Source: Bog-532 sp963830385 (GTDB lineage Bacteria > Actinomycetota > Actinomycetes > Streptosporangiales > Streptosporangiaceae). Taken from it: a stretch of DNA of 64,000 nt. Each line of letters opens with the position of its first letter. Position 1 is the stretch's first letter. The DNA is taken from assembly GCA_963830385.1 (NCBI GenBank), contig CAWHMD010000006.1, forward strand, positions 434,001-498,000, given 5' to 3'. The translations under genes and the position numbers were made by a program. Shown here one piece after another: positions 33,135-41,982 of this stretch. Under the pieces are notes generated by a model. It ran no database searches. It saw nothing but the letters and a program-made list of their open reading frames with translations, and had not been told where the DNA came from.

Positions 33135-33581
33135 ATGACCGAGGTCGTGATCTACACCGACGGCGCGTGCAGCGGCAATCCCGGGCCGGGCGGCTGGGGC
33201 GCGGTGCTCCGTTGGAACGGTGCCGAGAAGGAGCTGAACGGCGGCGACCCGCAGACCACGAACAACCGGATGGAGCTGACCGCGGCCATCCAGGCGCTGG
33301 AGGCTCTGCGGCGCCCGGCCCGGGTCCAGCTGCACACCGACAGCACCTACGTGCTGAACGGCATCACCAAGTGGATCAACGGCTGGCAGCGCAACGGCTG
33401 GCAGACCGCGGCGAAGAAGCCGGTCAAGAACGCTGACCTGTGGCAGCGGCTGGCCGCCGCGATGAGCCCGCACGAGGTGACCTGGACCTGGGTCAAGGGC
33501 CACGCGGGCGAACCGGGCAACGAGCGCGCCGACGAACTGGCCCGGCTCGGGACCGCGGCGGCCCAGCTCGGAGCCGGCTGA
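33135..33581 (+). CDS. rnhA: Ribonuclease HI
   Basis: 148 residues. It cleaves the RNA strand of RNA-DNA hybrids in the cytoplasm. The catalytic carboxylates are all present: Asp9 in VIYTDGACSGNPGPGGWG, Glu47 in NNRMELTA, Asp69 in LHTDSTYV and Asp133 in NERADELA, with His123 in WVKGHAGEPGN. The basic protrusion GITKWINGWQRNGWQTAAKKPVKNADLW is complete. A TAACGT box ends six bases before the ATG and there is no ribosome site, so the message may be leaderless. Monocistronic. Confidence 0.97.
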   Translation: MTEVVIYTDGACSGNPGPGGWGAVLRWNGAEKELNGGDPQTTNNRMELTAAIQALEALRRPARVQLHTDSTYVLNGITKWINGWQRNGWQTAAKKPVKNADLWQRLAAAMSPHEVTWTWVKGHAGEPGNERADELARLGTAAAQLGAG

Positions 33582-33625
33582 CCCCGGACCAGGGTGCAGG
33601 TAGGCAGATGGGTAGGTGACTGTGC

Positions 33626-35539
33626 ATGACGCACTGGCGGCCGGTGTCGCCCGGAAGGCGTGAGCCGGCGGGCACGGCGATCCGCACGGTGGACGGCGTC
33701 CCGGTGGTGTTCCAGTACGGGCAGCCGATTCCGTCCTTCGACGTGCGGGCGGACGTCCCGGAGACGCGCGACCACCTCGACCTGGACGGGCGCTGGCGGT
33801 TCGCGTTCGACCCGGACGACGCCGGCCTGGGCGACGGCTGGATGGAGGCGGGGTTCGACGACGGGCGCTGGCAGGTCGTGGAGGTCCCGCTGCCGTGGGA
33901 CCTTTTCGATACGGCCGGGTTCGGCAGTTACGACGGCAGCCGCTACGGCAGCGGCACCGCCTTCCGGGACGGCTACGCCTGGTACCGCGTCGGGTTCGAC
34001 GCGCCGGGTGCCTGGTCGGGCCGGTTCGTCAAGCTCTGTTTCCTCGGGGTGAGCTACGCCGCGTCGGTCTACGTCAACGGCGCGCTGGTGGCCGAGCACG
34101 AGGGCGGGCACACCCCGTTCGCGGTGGACGTCACCCCGGCCGTCCGGCCCGGCGCGGTGAACGTGCTGACGGTGCGGGTGTACCGCAGGCCCTGGTACGG
34201 GCCGGGACTGACGAAGTCCGACGCGATCAGCTCCCAGACCGAGCTGCCGCACAAGCCGGTCGACTACTGGCCCTACGCCGGCATCACCCGCGGGGTGTTC
34301 GCCGAGGCCACTGCCCAGGTCACCGTCAGCAAGCTGCTCACGAGCGCCCGCGCTGGGCGGCTGGCCGCGACCGCCGTCGTGTTCAACCACGGCGACGGGC
34401 CGGCCCGTCGCCGCTTGATCCTCGATCCGGGCGACGGCACCGGCGGCGCACCGGTGAGCCGGGAGCTGACCCTGGCTCCCGGTGAGGTCCGGACGGTCCG
34501 GGCCGACCTGCCGGTCCCCCGCGCGCGGTCGTGGTCACCGGCCGATCCCCGGCTGTACCGGCTGACGGCCCGGCTCGAGGCTGACAGCGCTCTGGCCGGC
34601 GACGCCGACGAGCTGGCCACCCGTTACGGAATGCGCACGGTCGAGGTGGCCGGTGGGCGGCTGCGCCTGAACGGCCAGCCGGTGTTCCTCAAGGGCCTGA
34701 ACTGGCACGAGGAGACCCCCGAACGGGGGCGCACGATGCACCGCCCGGACTACGACCAGCTGCTGGACACCGCCGCCGACCTGGGCGCGAACTTCCTGCG
34801 CAACTGCGGCTACAACCGTCATCCGGACTTTTACCGTGCGGCCGACGAGCGCGGCATGCTGGTGTGCGACGAGCCCGACAACTTCTGGGTGGAAACCGGC
34901 CAGCAGCAGATCCAGGGCCGCTACGGCCTGTCGGCGGCGCTGGTCGCCGCGATGGTGTGGAACCAGGTCAACCACCCCTGCGTGATCCTCTGGTCGCTGC
35001 AGAACGAGTCGGAGACCGCCGACCGCGCCACCTACCGCACCTGGATATCGCGGCTGCGCGACGCGGCTCGTATCGATCCGCAGCGGCGGCCGGTCACGTG
35101 GGCGTCGTCGACCAGCTGGGACCCCGCCTTCGACCTGGCCGACGTCATCGGATTCAACGAGTATTTCGGCTACTTCTACGGCCGCGATGCCGACCTGGGG
35201 CGCACGCTCGACACCGTTCACCGCCAGTATCCGCGCTCCCCCATCCTCATCACCGAAAACGGCAGCTACGCCGACCTGGGACGGCACGGTAGCCCGGCCG
35301 AGACCGGGACCGAGGAGTGGCAGGCCGACAAGCTGCGTCAGCACTGGCAGCAGGTGACCGCCCGGGCCGGCTACGTGGCCGGATACACCTTCTGGGTGCT
35401 CAGGGACTACAAGCAGCGCATGCACTACAACCACCATCTCAACGGCATCTCCGCGATGGGGCTGATCACCTTCGACGGGCGCCGTCGCGTGGCCTACGGC
35501 ACCTTCCGCGACGGCACCTACCCGGTGTTCACCAGCTGA
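33626..35539 (+). CDS. Glycoside hydrolase family 2 (beta-glucuronidase/beta-galactosidase-like)
   Basis: 637 residues, no signal peptide, so probably cytoplasmic. An N-terminal jelly roll (about 45-225: HLDLDGRWRFAFDPDD, AWYRVGFDAPGAW, FLGVSYAASVYVNGALVAEHEGGHTPFAVDVT) and an Ig-like domain (about 230-340) precede a TIM barrel (YGMRTVEVAGGRLRLNGQPVFLKGLNWHEETPERGR). The acid/base Glu is in ILWSLQNESE and the nucleophile Glu in ILITENGSY. The size and NES/TENG pattern suit a beta-glucuronidase-type enzyme, but substrate specificity is not decidable. Its end overlaps the convergent EEP gene by 11 bases. Confidence 0.92.
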   Translation: MTHWRPVSPGRREPAGTAIRTVDGVPVVFQYGQPIPSFDVRADVPETRDHLDLDGRWRFAFDPDDAGLGDGWMEAGFDDGRWQVVEVPLPWDLFDTAGFGSYDGSRYGSGTAFRDGYAWYRVGFDAPGAWSGRFVKLCFLGVSYAASVYVNGALVAEHEGGHTPFAVDVTPAVRPGAVNVLTVRVYRRPWYGPGLTKSDAISSQTELPHKPVDYWPYAGITRGVFAEATAQVTVSKLLTSARAGRLAATAVVFNHGDGPARRRLILDPGDGTGGAPVSRELTLAPGEVRTVRADLPVPRARSWSPADPRLYRLTARLEADSALAGDADELATRYGMRTVEVAGGRLRLNGQPVFLKGLNWHEETPERGRTMHRPDYDQLLDTAADLGANFLRNCGYNRHPDFYRAADERGMLVCDEPDNFWVETGQQQIQGRYGLSAALVAAMVWNQVNHPCVILWSLQNESETADRATYRTWISRLRDAARIDPQRRPVTWASSTSWDPAFDLADVIGFNEYFGYFYGRDADLGRTLDTVHRQYPRSPILITENGSYADLGRHGSPAETGTEEWQADKLRQHWQQVTARAGYVAGYTFWVLRDYKQRMHYNHHLNGISAMGLITFDGRRRVAYGTFRDGTYPVFTS

Positions 35540-36512
35540 TTCTGGCCTCGACCGGCCGGTGGTCGCTGCCGTTGGCCGGCCGCACCCAGGAACTGTCCGG
35601 CTCCACGCCTCGCACCAGGATCTGGTCGATCCGCACCACCGGGAAGGACGCCGGCCAGGTGAAGCCGAAGCCGGCCCCGGCCACGTCCTGGGCCGAGTGC
35701 AGCCGCGCGGTGATGCTGGCGAACGCCCGGTCGTCCATGCTGCCGTTCAGGTCGCCGAGCAGCACCACCCGCTTACCCGGATCGGCGGCGATGGCCTGGC
35801 CGAGTGCCTGCACGCCGATGTCCCGCGAGGCCGTCGAGAAGCCCCCCTTGGGATTCACCCGCACGGAACCAGGGTGGGCCACGTAGACGGTCAGCGGCCC
35901 GTGGCCGGTGGCCACCGTGGTGCGCAGCGCCCGGTCCGAGACCATCTTCTGGCCGGCCGGTACGGTGCCCGCCAGCGGCCCGTAGTCCATGATGTCGATC
36001 GGCTGGGTGCCCGACAGTGGCAGCTTGCTCCACAGCCCGACCGTGCCCTGTACCGTGTGATACGGGTACGCCTTGGCCAGCCCCTTCTCGTAGACGCCCG
36101 CGGACTGCGGGGTCAGTTCCTCCAGCGCCAGCACGTCGGCGCCGGAGGCGGCCAGGTTGCGGGCGGTGCCGGCCGGGCCGGGGTTGCCCGCGTCGACGTT
36201 TTCGCTGGCCACGGTCAGGAATCCGCCCGGCCGGGACTTGCCCCTGAGGGTCCCGCCGAAAAGGTACAGCCACACCACGGCCGCCACCAGCAGCGCGGCC
36301 AGCGCGTAGGCGGAGCGGCGCCACAGTGCCCCGGCCAGCAGCACCGGAATGGGCAGGCCAAGCCACGGCAGGAAGGTCTCCACCAGGCTGCCCAGGTTCC
36401 AGTGCCAGTCCGGAATTTCAGCGTGCAGCAACATGACCAGGGTCAGGATCAGCGCCAGCACTGTGAGCACCGGGCCGCGCTTCCACGGCTCCGGAACGTT
36501 CACCCGCGTCAT
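35529..36512 (-). CDS. Membrane-anchored endonuclease/exonuclease/phosphatase (EEP) family protein
   Basis: 327 residues. Three hydrophobic segments fill residues 14-88 (GPVLTVLALILTLVMLLHA, FLPWLGLPIPVLLAGAL, YALAALLVAAVVWLYLFGG). An EEP domain follows, probably outside the membrane: LTVASENVDAGNPG, GADVLALEELTP, LTVYVAHPGS, VVLLGDLNGSMDD, RIDQILVRG and NGSDHRPVEARI carry the metal and catalytic Asn, Glu, Asp and His. Substrates of such proteins include phospholipids, nucleic acids or inositol phosphates; none can be chosen here. Its ATG overlaps the stop of the D,D-carboxypeptidase gene. Confidence 0.92.
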   Translation of the reverse strand: MTRVNVPEPWKRGPVLTVLALILTLVMLLHAEIPDWHWNLGSLVETFLPWLGLPIPVLLAGALWRRSAYALAALLVAAVVWLYLFGGTLRGKSRPGGFLTVASENVDAGNPGPAGTARNLAASGADVLALEELTPQSAGVYEKGLAKAYPYHTVQGTVGLWSKLPLSGTQPIDIMDYGPLAGTVPAGQKMVSDRALRTTVATGHGPLTVYVAHPGSVRVNPKGGFSTASRDIGVQALGQAIAADPGKRVVLLGDLNGSMDDRAFASITARLHSAQDVAGAGFGFTWPASFPVVRIDQILVRGVEPDSSWVRPANGSDHRPVEARISW

Positions 36513-37543
36513 CGCGGTGCGCCAGGATCGAGAGCGGTATCCAGGGCAAGCACGAGGTTGTGGCCGGCTTGCAACGCGTGCGGAAGGATGGTCCCGGCCG
36601 TGCCGGGCTGGCCGAAGGCGGCGGCCACGATCAGGGTTCGGTGCCCGTTCACCTCCTGCCAGGCCGCGACGAGCAGGCAGCCGCCGGCCGCCGCGGTGCT
36701 GCCGGTCTTGAGGCCGACGATCCCGTCCTGGCCCAGCAGCGTGTTGGTGTTGCGGACCACGCCGGCCACGGGAACGGCGGCCGTGGACTCAGCCGTGATC
36801 GCGGCCAGCGGAGGCACTTGCACGGCCGCCATGCCGAGGCGCACCTGATCGGCGGCGGTGCTGGTGGTGGACGGGTCCAGGCCGGAAGGGTCGGTGTAGC
36901 TGGTGCCGGTCATGGCCAGGCTGCGGGCGGCGGCGTTCATCCGGGCCACGAACGCGGCCTGGCTGCCGGCGTCCCACCGCGCGAGTATCCAGGCCATGTT
37001 GTCGGCCGACGGCAGCAGGAGCGCCTCCAGCGCCTGGCGCTCGGTGATCGTCTCCCCGGCCGCGATCGCCACCACCGAATCGCCGGCGGCGACCTGCGAT
37101 GGGTACCCGGCTGCCTCCGACGGCTCGACCGTGATCTCCGGACCTGATCCGTCCCCGAACAGGGGATGGTCCTGGAGGATCACGTACGCGGTCATCAGCT
37201 TGGCGACGCTGGCGATCGGCACCGGCCTGGTCGCGCCCGGGCCGTCGGTCAGGCCGTAGCCGCTGATGCCGGCGGCTGAGACCCCGGCGGCCGGCCAGGA
37301 GACCGCGCCCAGTTGCGGCCGGCCCGAAGTGGCCGATCCGGTGGCCGGCCCGGACGTTGCCGAGGGCCAGACCGCCGGCGAGGCGGGAGACCCGGGCAGC
37401 CTCGCGATGACGAGGCCTGCCAGGCAGCCGGCCGCGGCCAGGCAGGCGAGCGCGGCCAGGAGCGTCCGGCTTGTCCTGCGCCGCCGGTAACCGGTTCGTG
37501 TTCGGTCCGGCCCCTGCCGGAGCCGGCTGCTCGTTTGGTGCAT
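36509..37543 (-). CDS. D-alanyl-D-alanine carboxypeptidase, peptidase S11 family
   Basis: 344 residues. After a basic N-terminus and one hydrophobic segment (about 27-48, TLLAALACLAAAGCLAGLVIA) comes an S11 penicillin-binding domain: SVAK with Ser112 and Lys115, SADN with Ser179 and Asn182, and KTGS at 279-282. It should trim pentapeptides in peptidoglycan outside the cell. There is no C-terminal amphipathic anchor, so it is held by the N-terminal helix. It is coupled to the EEP gene and divergent from an OmpR-type two-component system, suggesting an envelope-stress unit. Confidence 0.93.
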   Translation of the reverse strand: MHQTSSRLRQGPDRTRTGYRRRRTSRTLLAALACLAAAGCLAGLVIARLPGSPASPAVWPSATSGPATGSATSGRPQLGAVSWPAAGVSAAGISGYGLTDGPGATRPVPIASVAKLMTAYVILQDHPLFGDGSGPEITVEPSEAAGYPSQVAAGDSVVAIAAGETITERQALEALLLPSADNMAWILARWDAGSQAAFVARMNAAARSLAMTGTSYTDPSGLDPSTTSTAADQVRLGMAAVQVPPLAAITAESTAAVPVAGVVRNTNTLLGQDGIVGLKTGSTAAAGGCLLVAAWQEVNGHRTLIVAAAFGQPGTAGTILPHALQAGHNLVLALDTALDPGAPR

Positions 37544-37588
37544 GCCCGCGACGATGTGGCACGGGTTCCACCGCCACGTCCGGCTACC

Positions 37589-37665
37589 GTCACAGCCGTG
37601 TCACAGCCGGCGCCGGAGGGGCTCCTGTGACACAGTCATGACAATTCCGGGACTGGCTCATGACA
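37589..37665. promoter_or_regulatory. Phased repeats between D,D-carboxypeptidase and OmpR-type regulator
   Basis: GTCACAGCC occurs at 37589 and 37600, exactly 11 bases apart. TGTGACAC follows at 37626, and TCATGACA half-sites occur at 37636 and 37658, 22 bases apart. Direct repeats with 11-base phasing are the usual binding pattern of OmpR-family regulators, so this is the likely site through which the regulator at 37720 controls itself and the divergent carboxypeptidase. Confidence 0.55.
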
Positions 37666-37719
37666 TGGGCGCCGTGTAGTCAGGGCAGTACCGCTGGCAC
37701 GGCGACATAATGGCAGGTA

Positions 37720-38394
37720 ATGGCGAAGGTACTGCTGGTCGAGGACGATCCGGGCGCCCGGCAGGGCCTGGAGCTGGCCCTGCGCCGCCTCGGCCACGGA
37801 GTACAGGCCGCCGAGACCGGTGAGGCGGCGCTGCGCGGGTTTCGCGACGCCGCCGCCGACGTCGTGGTGCTCGACCTGATGCTTCCGGGCCTGGACGGCT
37901 TCGAGGTCTGCCGCCGGCTGCGCCGCGGCAGCGACATCCCGGTCATCATGCTGACCGCCCGGGGCGACGACCTCGACATCGTGGGCGGCCTGGAGGCCGG
38001 GGCCGACGACTACGTGGTGAAACCGGTGCAGCCGCGCGTGCTCGACGCCCGCATCCGGGCCGTGATCCGCCGGACCGCCCGGGCCGGCTCACCAGCCGAG
38101 ACCTACGGTGAGCTCATGATCGACCGCGGCTCGCTGATCGTCCGGCGGGCCGGCCAGGACGTCTCGCTGACTCCCACCGAGCTGAGGCTGCTGCTGGTCC
38201 TGTCCGGCTCACCGCGGCAGGTGTTCTCCCGGGAGCAGCTCCTCGACCTGGTCTGGGAGCACGACTACCTGGGGGACTCGCGGCTGGTCGACGCCTGCGT
38301 GCAGCGGCTGCGGGCGAAGATCGAGACCGACACGGCCGAGCCCCGTTACGTCCAGACCGTCCGGGGTTTCGGGTACCGGTTCGGCCCGGTGTAG
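37720..38394 (+). CDS. OmpR/PhoB-family response regulator
   Basis: 224 residues. The receiver has AKVLLVEDDPGARQ (acidic pair), VVVLDLMLPGLDG (phospho-Asp), VIMLTARGDD and DDYVVKPVQP (Lys). The winged-helix DNA-binding domain is SLTPTELRLLLVLSGSPRQVFSREQLLDLVWEHDYLGDSRLVDACVQRLRAKIE and ends VQTVRGFGYRFG. It is paired with the kinase gene 23 bases downstream and resembles envelope-stress systems such as CseB/CseC. The divergent gene is a D,D-carboxypeptidase, which fits cell-wall control (inference). Confidence 0.95.
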   Translation: MAKVLLVEDDPGARQGLELALRRLGHGVQAAETGEAALRGFRDAAADVVVLDLMLPGLDGFEVCRRLRRGSDIPVIMLTARGDDLDIVGGLEAGADDYVVKPVQPRVLDARIRAVIRRTARAGSPAETYGELMIDRGSLIVRRAGQDVSLTPTELRLLLVLSGSPRQVFSREQLLDLVWEHDYLGDSRLVDACVQRLRAKIETDTAEPRYVQTVRGFGYRFGPV

Positions 38395-38417
38395 CCGGAG
38401 AGTGGGAGGGATGCCCG

Positions 38418-39533
38418 GTGCGGACCCGCCTGGTCATCGCGTTCATCGTGGTGGCGCTGCTGTCAGCCATCGCCTCGTCCTGGTTCCACACCTTGATCCA
38501 GGCTTATCGCCTCCCGGCCTGGCTGGACGGTGTGATCCGCGGGCCTGGCTGGCTCCGGCACCTGGTGCAGAGCTACGCCGGGCCACCCGGACCCAGCCCG
38601 GTGCGCCACACGGCGCTGGTCTTCTTCGGGGTGGAGGCGGTGTTGCTGCTGGCGCTTATCGCCATCGTGGCCGTGGCCGCGGCCCGGCCGGTCCTGCTGC
38701 CGGTACGGCGGCTGGCCCAGGCCACCCAGCGCATGTCCGGCGGTGACCTGTCGGTCCGGATCCAGCCGCAGGGCCGGGACGAGCTCGCTCAGCTGGTCAC
38801 CTCGTTCAACGGGATGGCCTCGGCCCTGGAGGGCAAGGTGGGTGAGCTGGAGCAGATGGAGGCGCGCGCCCGGCAGTTCGCCGGCGACGTGTCGCACGAG
38901 CTGCGCACCCCGCTGACGGCGATGACCGCGGTGGCCGACATCCTCCACGATCACCCGGGACTGACCGGGGACGCCGCCACCGCCGCACGGCTGGTCCGCC
39001 GCGAGGTGCTCCACCTCAACCGGCTGGTCGAGGACCTCATCGAGATCTCCCGCTTCGACGCCGGCACCGCCGCGCTCGTGACCGACGAGACCGACGTCGC
39101 CCACGCCGTCGGCCAGTGCCTGCGCACCCGGGGCTGGTCCACCGTGGGCACCGACGTCCCGGCCGGCCTGAGCGCACGGCTGGACCGCCGCCGTTTCGAT
39201 GTCCTGCTGGCCAACCTGGTCGGCAACGCCCTGCGTCATGGCGGCCCGCCGGTGACCGTGAAGGCCAGCATCCGGCCGGACGGCCGGGATGGCGGCCAGC
39301 TGGTCGTGGAGGTCCGGGACCACGGCGACGGGCTGTCTCCCACCGCGATCCCGCACCTGTTCGACCGGTTCTACAAGGCCGACACCGCGCGGTCCCGTTC
39401 AGAAGGGAGCGGCCTGGGCCTGGCGATCGCCTGGGAGAACGCGCGCCTCCATGGCGGTCACATCCAGGCGGGGAACCACCCGGGCGGCGGCGCGGTATTC
39501 ACCGCCAGCCTCCCGCTGACCGCGACGTCGTAG
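38418..39533 (+). CDS. Sensor histidine kinase (HAMP-HisKA-HATPase)
   Basis: 371 residues from a GTG. Two membrane helices (about 4-20 and 73-95) flank a short extracytoplasmic loop of about 50 residues. Then HAMP (LLPVRRLAQATQRMSGGDLSVRIQPQGRDELAQLVTSFNGMASAL), HisKA with the phospho-His in FAGDVSHELRTPLTAMTA, and HATPase: N-box LLANLVGNALRHG, G1 VRDHGDGLS, F-box FDRFYKAD, G2 SEGSGLGLAI. The small loop suggests sensing at the membrane. Partner of the preceding regulator. Confidence 0.95.
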   Translation: MRTRLVIAFIVVALLSAIASSWFHTLIQAYRLPAWLDGVIRGPGWLRHLVQSYAGPPGPSPVRHTALVFFGVEAVLLLALIAIVAVAAARPVLLPVRRLAQATQRMSGGDLSVRIQPQGRDELAQLVTSFNGMASALEGKVGELEQMEARARQFAGDVSHELRTPLTAMTAVADILHDHPGLTGDAATAARLVRREVLHLNRLVEDLIEISRFDAGTAALVTDETDVAHAVGQCLRTRGWSTVGTDVPAGLSARLDRRRFDVLLANLVGNALRHGGPPVTVKASIRPDGRDGGQLVVEVRDHGDGLSPTAIPHLFDRFYKADTARSRSEGSGLGLAIAWENARLHGGHIQAGNHPGGGAVFTASLPLTATS

Positions 39534-39580
39534 GCGCGAACGTCCCGTCAGCACGTCCTCCAAATAATAGTTGGTGGAAA

Positions 39581-39609
39581 GTATCTTCAAGCTAGTAGCT
39601 TTTAGATAC
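39581..39609. promoter_or_regulatory. 29-base imperfect palindrome before the MFS/methyltransferase operon
   Basis: GTATCTTCAAGCTA-G-TAGCTTTTAGATAC pairs at 12 of 14 positions. It is strongly AT-rich against a GC-rich background and ends 23 bases before the ATG at 39633, just upstream of the GAGGGAGG ribosome site. Likely operator for the four-gene unit; no adjacent regulator is obvious. Confidence 0.6.
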
Positions 39610-39632
39610 TAAACCGACTGAGGGAGGATGTC

Positions 39633-40388
39633 ATGTACGACCCACCTGGCTATCTGTGGGCGATGACGATCGGCGGCATCGTTGCCATGCTGGCCGCGAC
39701 CTGCGTTGTGCTGTACGGCGGCGCGATCCGGACCGGCCTGGGCCGGCGGCGTGCGGGAGTGCTGGCCGGGGGCGCGGCCGTCGTGCTCGGCGGCTGGTGC
39801 ACCGCCAGTGCGGTGATAGCGGACCACGGCTGGTATCACACGCGGCTCGGCCACGGGGTGCCGTGGATGCCGGTCTCGGTGGCCGGCTTCCTGCTCTTGC
39901 TGCTGGCCTTGCGCCGGATCCCGATGGTGGCGCGCGCCCTGTCCGCGCCGCGTATGGTGTCCCGCCTGGAGCTGCCGCACTCGTTCCGGGCGCTGGACGG
40001 GGCGGCCTTCCTGATCATCATGGCCCTCGGCCATCTGCCCGCGCTGTTTGCCCTGCCCGCGGGGCTGGGCGACATCGCCGCCGGTCTCGCCGCGCCGCTG
40101 GTCGCGCGCAGGCTGGCGTGGGGCACGGGCCGCCGCGGTGCCTTGTGGTTCAACGCGTTCGGCATGACCGATCTGGTCGTGGCCCTGACCCTCGGTGCCC
40201 TGACCGCTTACCAGCTGGTCCACGTCACCCCGTCCGGCGCGGCGATCAGCGAGCTGCCGATCGCGCTGGTCCCGACCGTCGGCGTGCCGCTGTTGCTCGC
40301 CGTGCACATCACGTCGGTGACCGCGCTGGCCAGGTCTCTGCGCACACCGGAACCGGCCACTGCCCTGATCACTGCGGCCGCGAAGTAG
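39633..40388 (+). CDS. Seven-helix integral membrane protein of unknown function
   Basis: 251 residues with about seven hydrophobic segments evenly spread (AMTIGGIVAMLAATCVVLYGG, AGVLAGGAAVVLGGWCTASAVI, MPVSVAGFLLLLLALRRIP, FLIIMALGHLPALFALPAG, TDLVVALTLGALTAYQLV, LPIALVPTVGVPLLLAVHITSVTALAR). No enzyme motif seen. ATG follows GAGGGAGG. It is the first gene of a tight unit with an MFS transporter (10 bases downstream) and two methyltransferases. It may be a sensor, an immunity protein or a transporter subunit; not decidable. Confidence 0.85.
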   Translation: MYDPPGYLWAMTIGGIVAMLAATCVVLYGGAIRTGLGRRRAGVLAGGAAVVLGGWCTASAVIADHGWYHTRLGHGVPWMPVSVAGFLLLLLALRRIPMVARALSAPRMVSRLELPHSFRALDGAAFLIIMALGHLPALFALPAGLGDIAAGLAAPLVARRLAWGTGRRGALWFNAFGMTDLVVALTLGALTAYQLVHVTPSGAAISELPIALVPTVGVPLLLAVHITSVTALARSLRTPEPATALITAAAK

Positions 40389-40398
40389 GGAGCTGAAG

Positions 40399-41982
40399 AT
40401 GACTCGCTCGCCTTCGAAACCGCTTATCCTCGTCGCCCTGCTGATGGCGTCGTTCGTGATCAACCTCGACACCACCCTGGTCAACGTGGCGCTGCCGACG
40501 CTGACCCGCGAACTGGGCGCGACCACCACCCAGCTGCAGTGGGTGGTGGACGCCTACAACCTGGTGTTCGCCGCGCTGCTCCTGACCTCCGGCAGCCTGT
40601 CCGACCGGTTCGGCCGCAAGGGCATGCTGATGGCCGGGCTGGCCGTGTTCGGCCTGGCCAGCTTCGCCGGCGGGTACGCCACGTCCCCGGCCGGGCTGAT
40701 CGCCGCCCGGGCCGTCATGGGCCTGGGCGCGGCGATGACCTTCCCGGCCACGCTGTCGCTGCTGACCGGCGTGTTCACCGGGCGCAGGGAGCGGGCGCTG
40801 TCCATCGGCCTGTGGGGAGCCACGGCCGGGATGGCCATCGCCCTCGGGCCGATCGTGGGCGGCTTCCTGCTCGGGCACTACAGCTGGTCGAGCATCTTCT
40901 ACACGCTCGGGCCGGTGTCGCTGGCCGTCATCGCCCTGGCCGCGCGGTTCGTCCCCCGCTCCAAGGACCCGCAGCCGCACGGCCTGGACTTCCCGGGCCT
41001 GATCCTGTCCGGTGGCTTCATGGGGCTGCTGGTCTACACGATCATCGAGGCTCCCACCCGGGGCTGGACGTCGGCGGTGTCGCTGCTGGGGTTCGCCGGC
41101 GCCGCCATCCTGCTGATCGCCTTCATCGCCGGCGAGCGCCGCACCGACCGGCCGATGCTCGACGTGCGGCTGTTCGCCAACATGCGGTTCAGCGCGGCCA
41201 GCGCCTCGGTCACGATCGCGTTCTTCACCCTGTCCGGGTTCATCTTCCTGATGGCCCAGTACTTCCAGTTCATCCGGGCCTACAGCCCGCTGTCCACCGG
41301 CGTGCACCTGCTGCCGGTCGCGGTCTCGGTCGCGGCCGGATCGACCGTCGGCACCCGGCTCGCGGTCAGGGCCGGCACCAAGGTCATCGTCGTCACCGGG
41401 CTGGTCCTGCAGGCGATCTTCTACTTCTGGGTCGCCAGCGACCTCTCACCCACCTTCAGCTACGGCATCATCGCCGTCCAGATGGTCGTCTACGGCCTGG
41501 GCATGGGCCTGACGTCCGCGCCCGCCACCGAGTCGATCATGGGGGCCGTCGCGGCCCGCCAGGCCGGCGTCGGCTCGGCCGTCAACGATTCAACCCGGCT
41601 GCTCGGCGGCACCCTCGGCGTCGCCATCATCGGGAGCGTCTACGCCTCGCTGTACGCCTCGCGCCTCACCACCTCCCTCCCGGCGTCGCTGCCGCACCCG
41701 CTGACGAACCTCGCCCGCCAGTCCGTCGGGGCCGCATTCGGGGTCTCCGGCCAGCTCGCCGCCCACGGCCAGGGTGCCGCCGCAGCCGCCGTCCACCAGG
41801 CCGCCACCAGCGCCTTCGACCACGGCCTGAGCGTCGGGTGCGTCGTCGCGGCCGCCATCGCCCTGGCCGGCGCGCTGCTCGCCGCCGCCTTCCTGCCCGC
41901 CCAGCCTCCCCAGCTGGCCGGGCCTGACCACCAAGCCGAACTCCCGGCGACCGCAACCGACGGAAAGGACCTCGTGCGATGA
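40399..41982 (+). CDS. MFS efflux transporter, DHA2 type
   Basis: 527 residues, 14 helices. VINLDTTLVNVALPTLTRELGATTTQLQWVVDAYNLVFAALLLTSGSLSDRFGRKGMLMAGL covers TM1 to motif A. The second half starts MRFSAASASVTIAFFTLSGFIFLMAQYFQ. QacA/EmrB-type drug or metabolite exporter in the cytoplasmic membrane. Its stop overlaps the ATG of the first methyltransferase gene, so export and methylation are encoded together, a layout often seen for self-resistance or metabolite processing. Confidence 0.93.
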   Translation: MTRSPSKPLILVALLMASFVINLDTTLVNVALPTLTRELGATTTQLQWVVDAYNLVFAALLLTSGSLSDRFGRKGMLMAGLAVFGLASFAGGYATSPAGLIAARAVMGLGAAMTFPATLSLLTGVFTGRRERALSIGLWGATAGMAIALGPIVGGFLLGHYSWSSIFYTLGPVSLAVIALAARFVPRSKDPQPHGLDFPGLILSGGFMGLLVYTIIEAPTRGWTSAVSLLGFAGAAILLIAFIAGERRTDRPMLDVRLFANMRFSAASASVTIAFFTLSGFIFLMAQYFQFIRAYSPLSTGVHLLPVAVSVAAGSTVGTRLAVRAGTKVIVVTGLVLQAIFYFWVASDLSPTFSYGIIAVQMVVYGLGMGLTSAPATESIMGAVAARQAGVGSAVNDSTRLLGGTLGVAIIGSVYASLYASRLTTSLPASLPHPLTNLARQSVGAAFGVSGQLAAHGQGAAAAAVHQAATSAFDHGLSVGCVVAAAIALAGALLAAAFLPAQPPQLAGPDHQAELPATATDGKDLVR

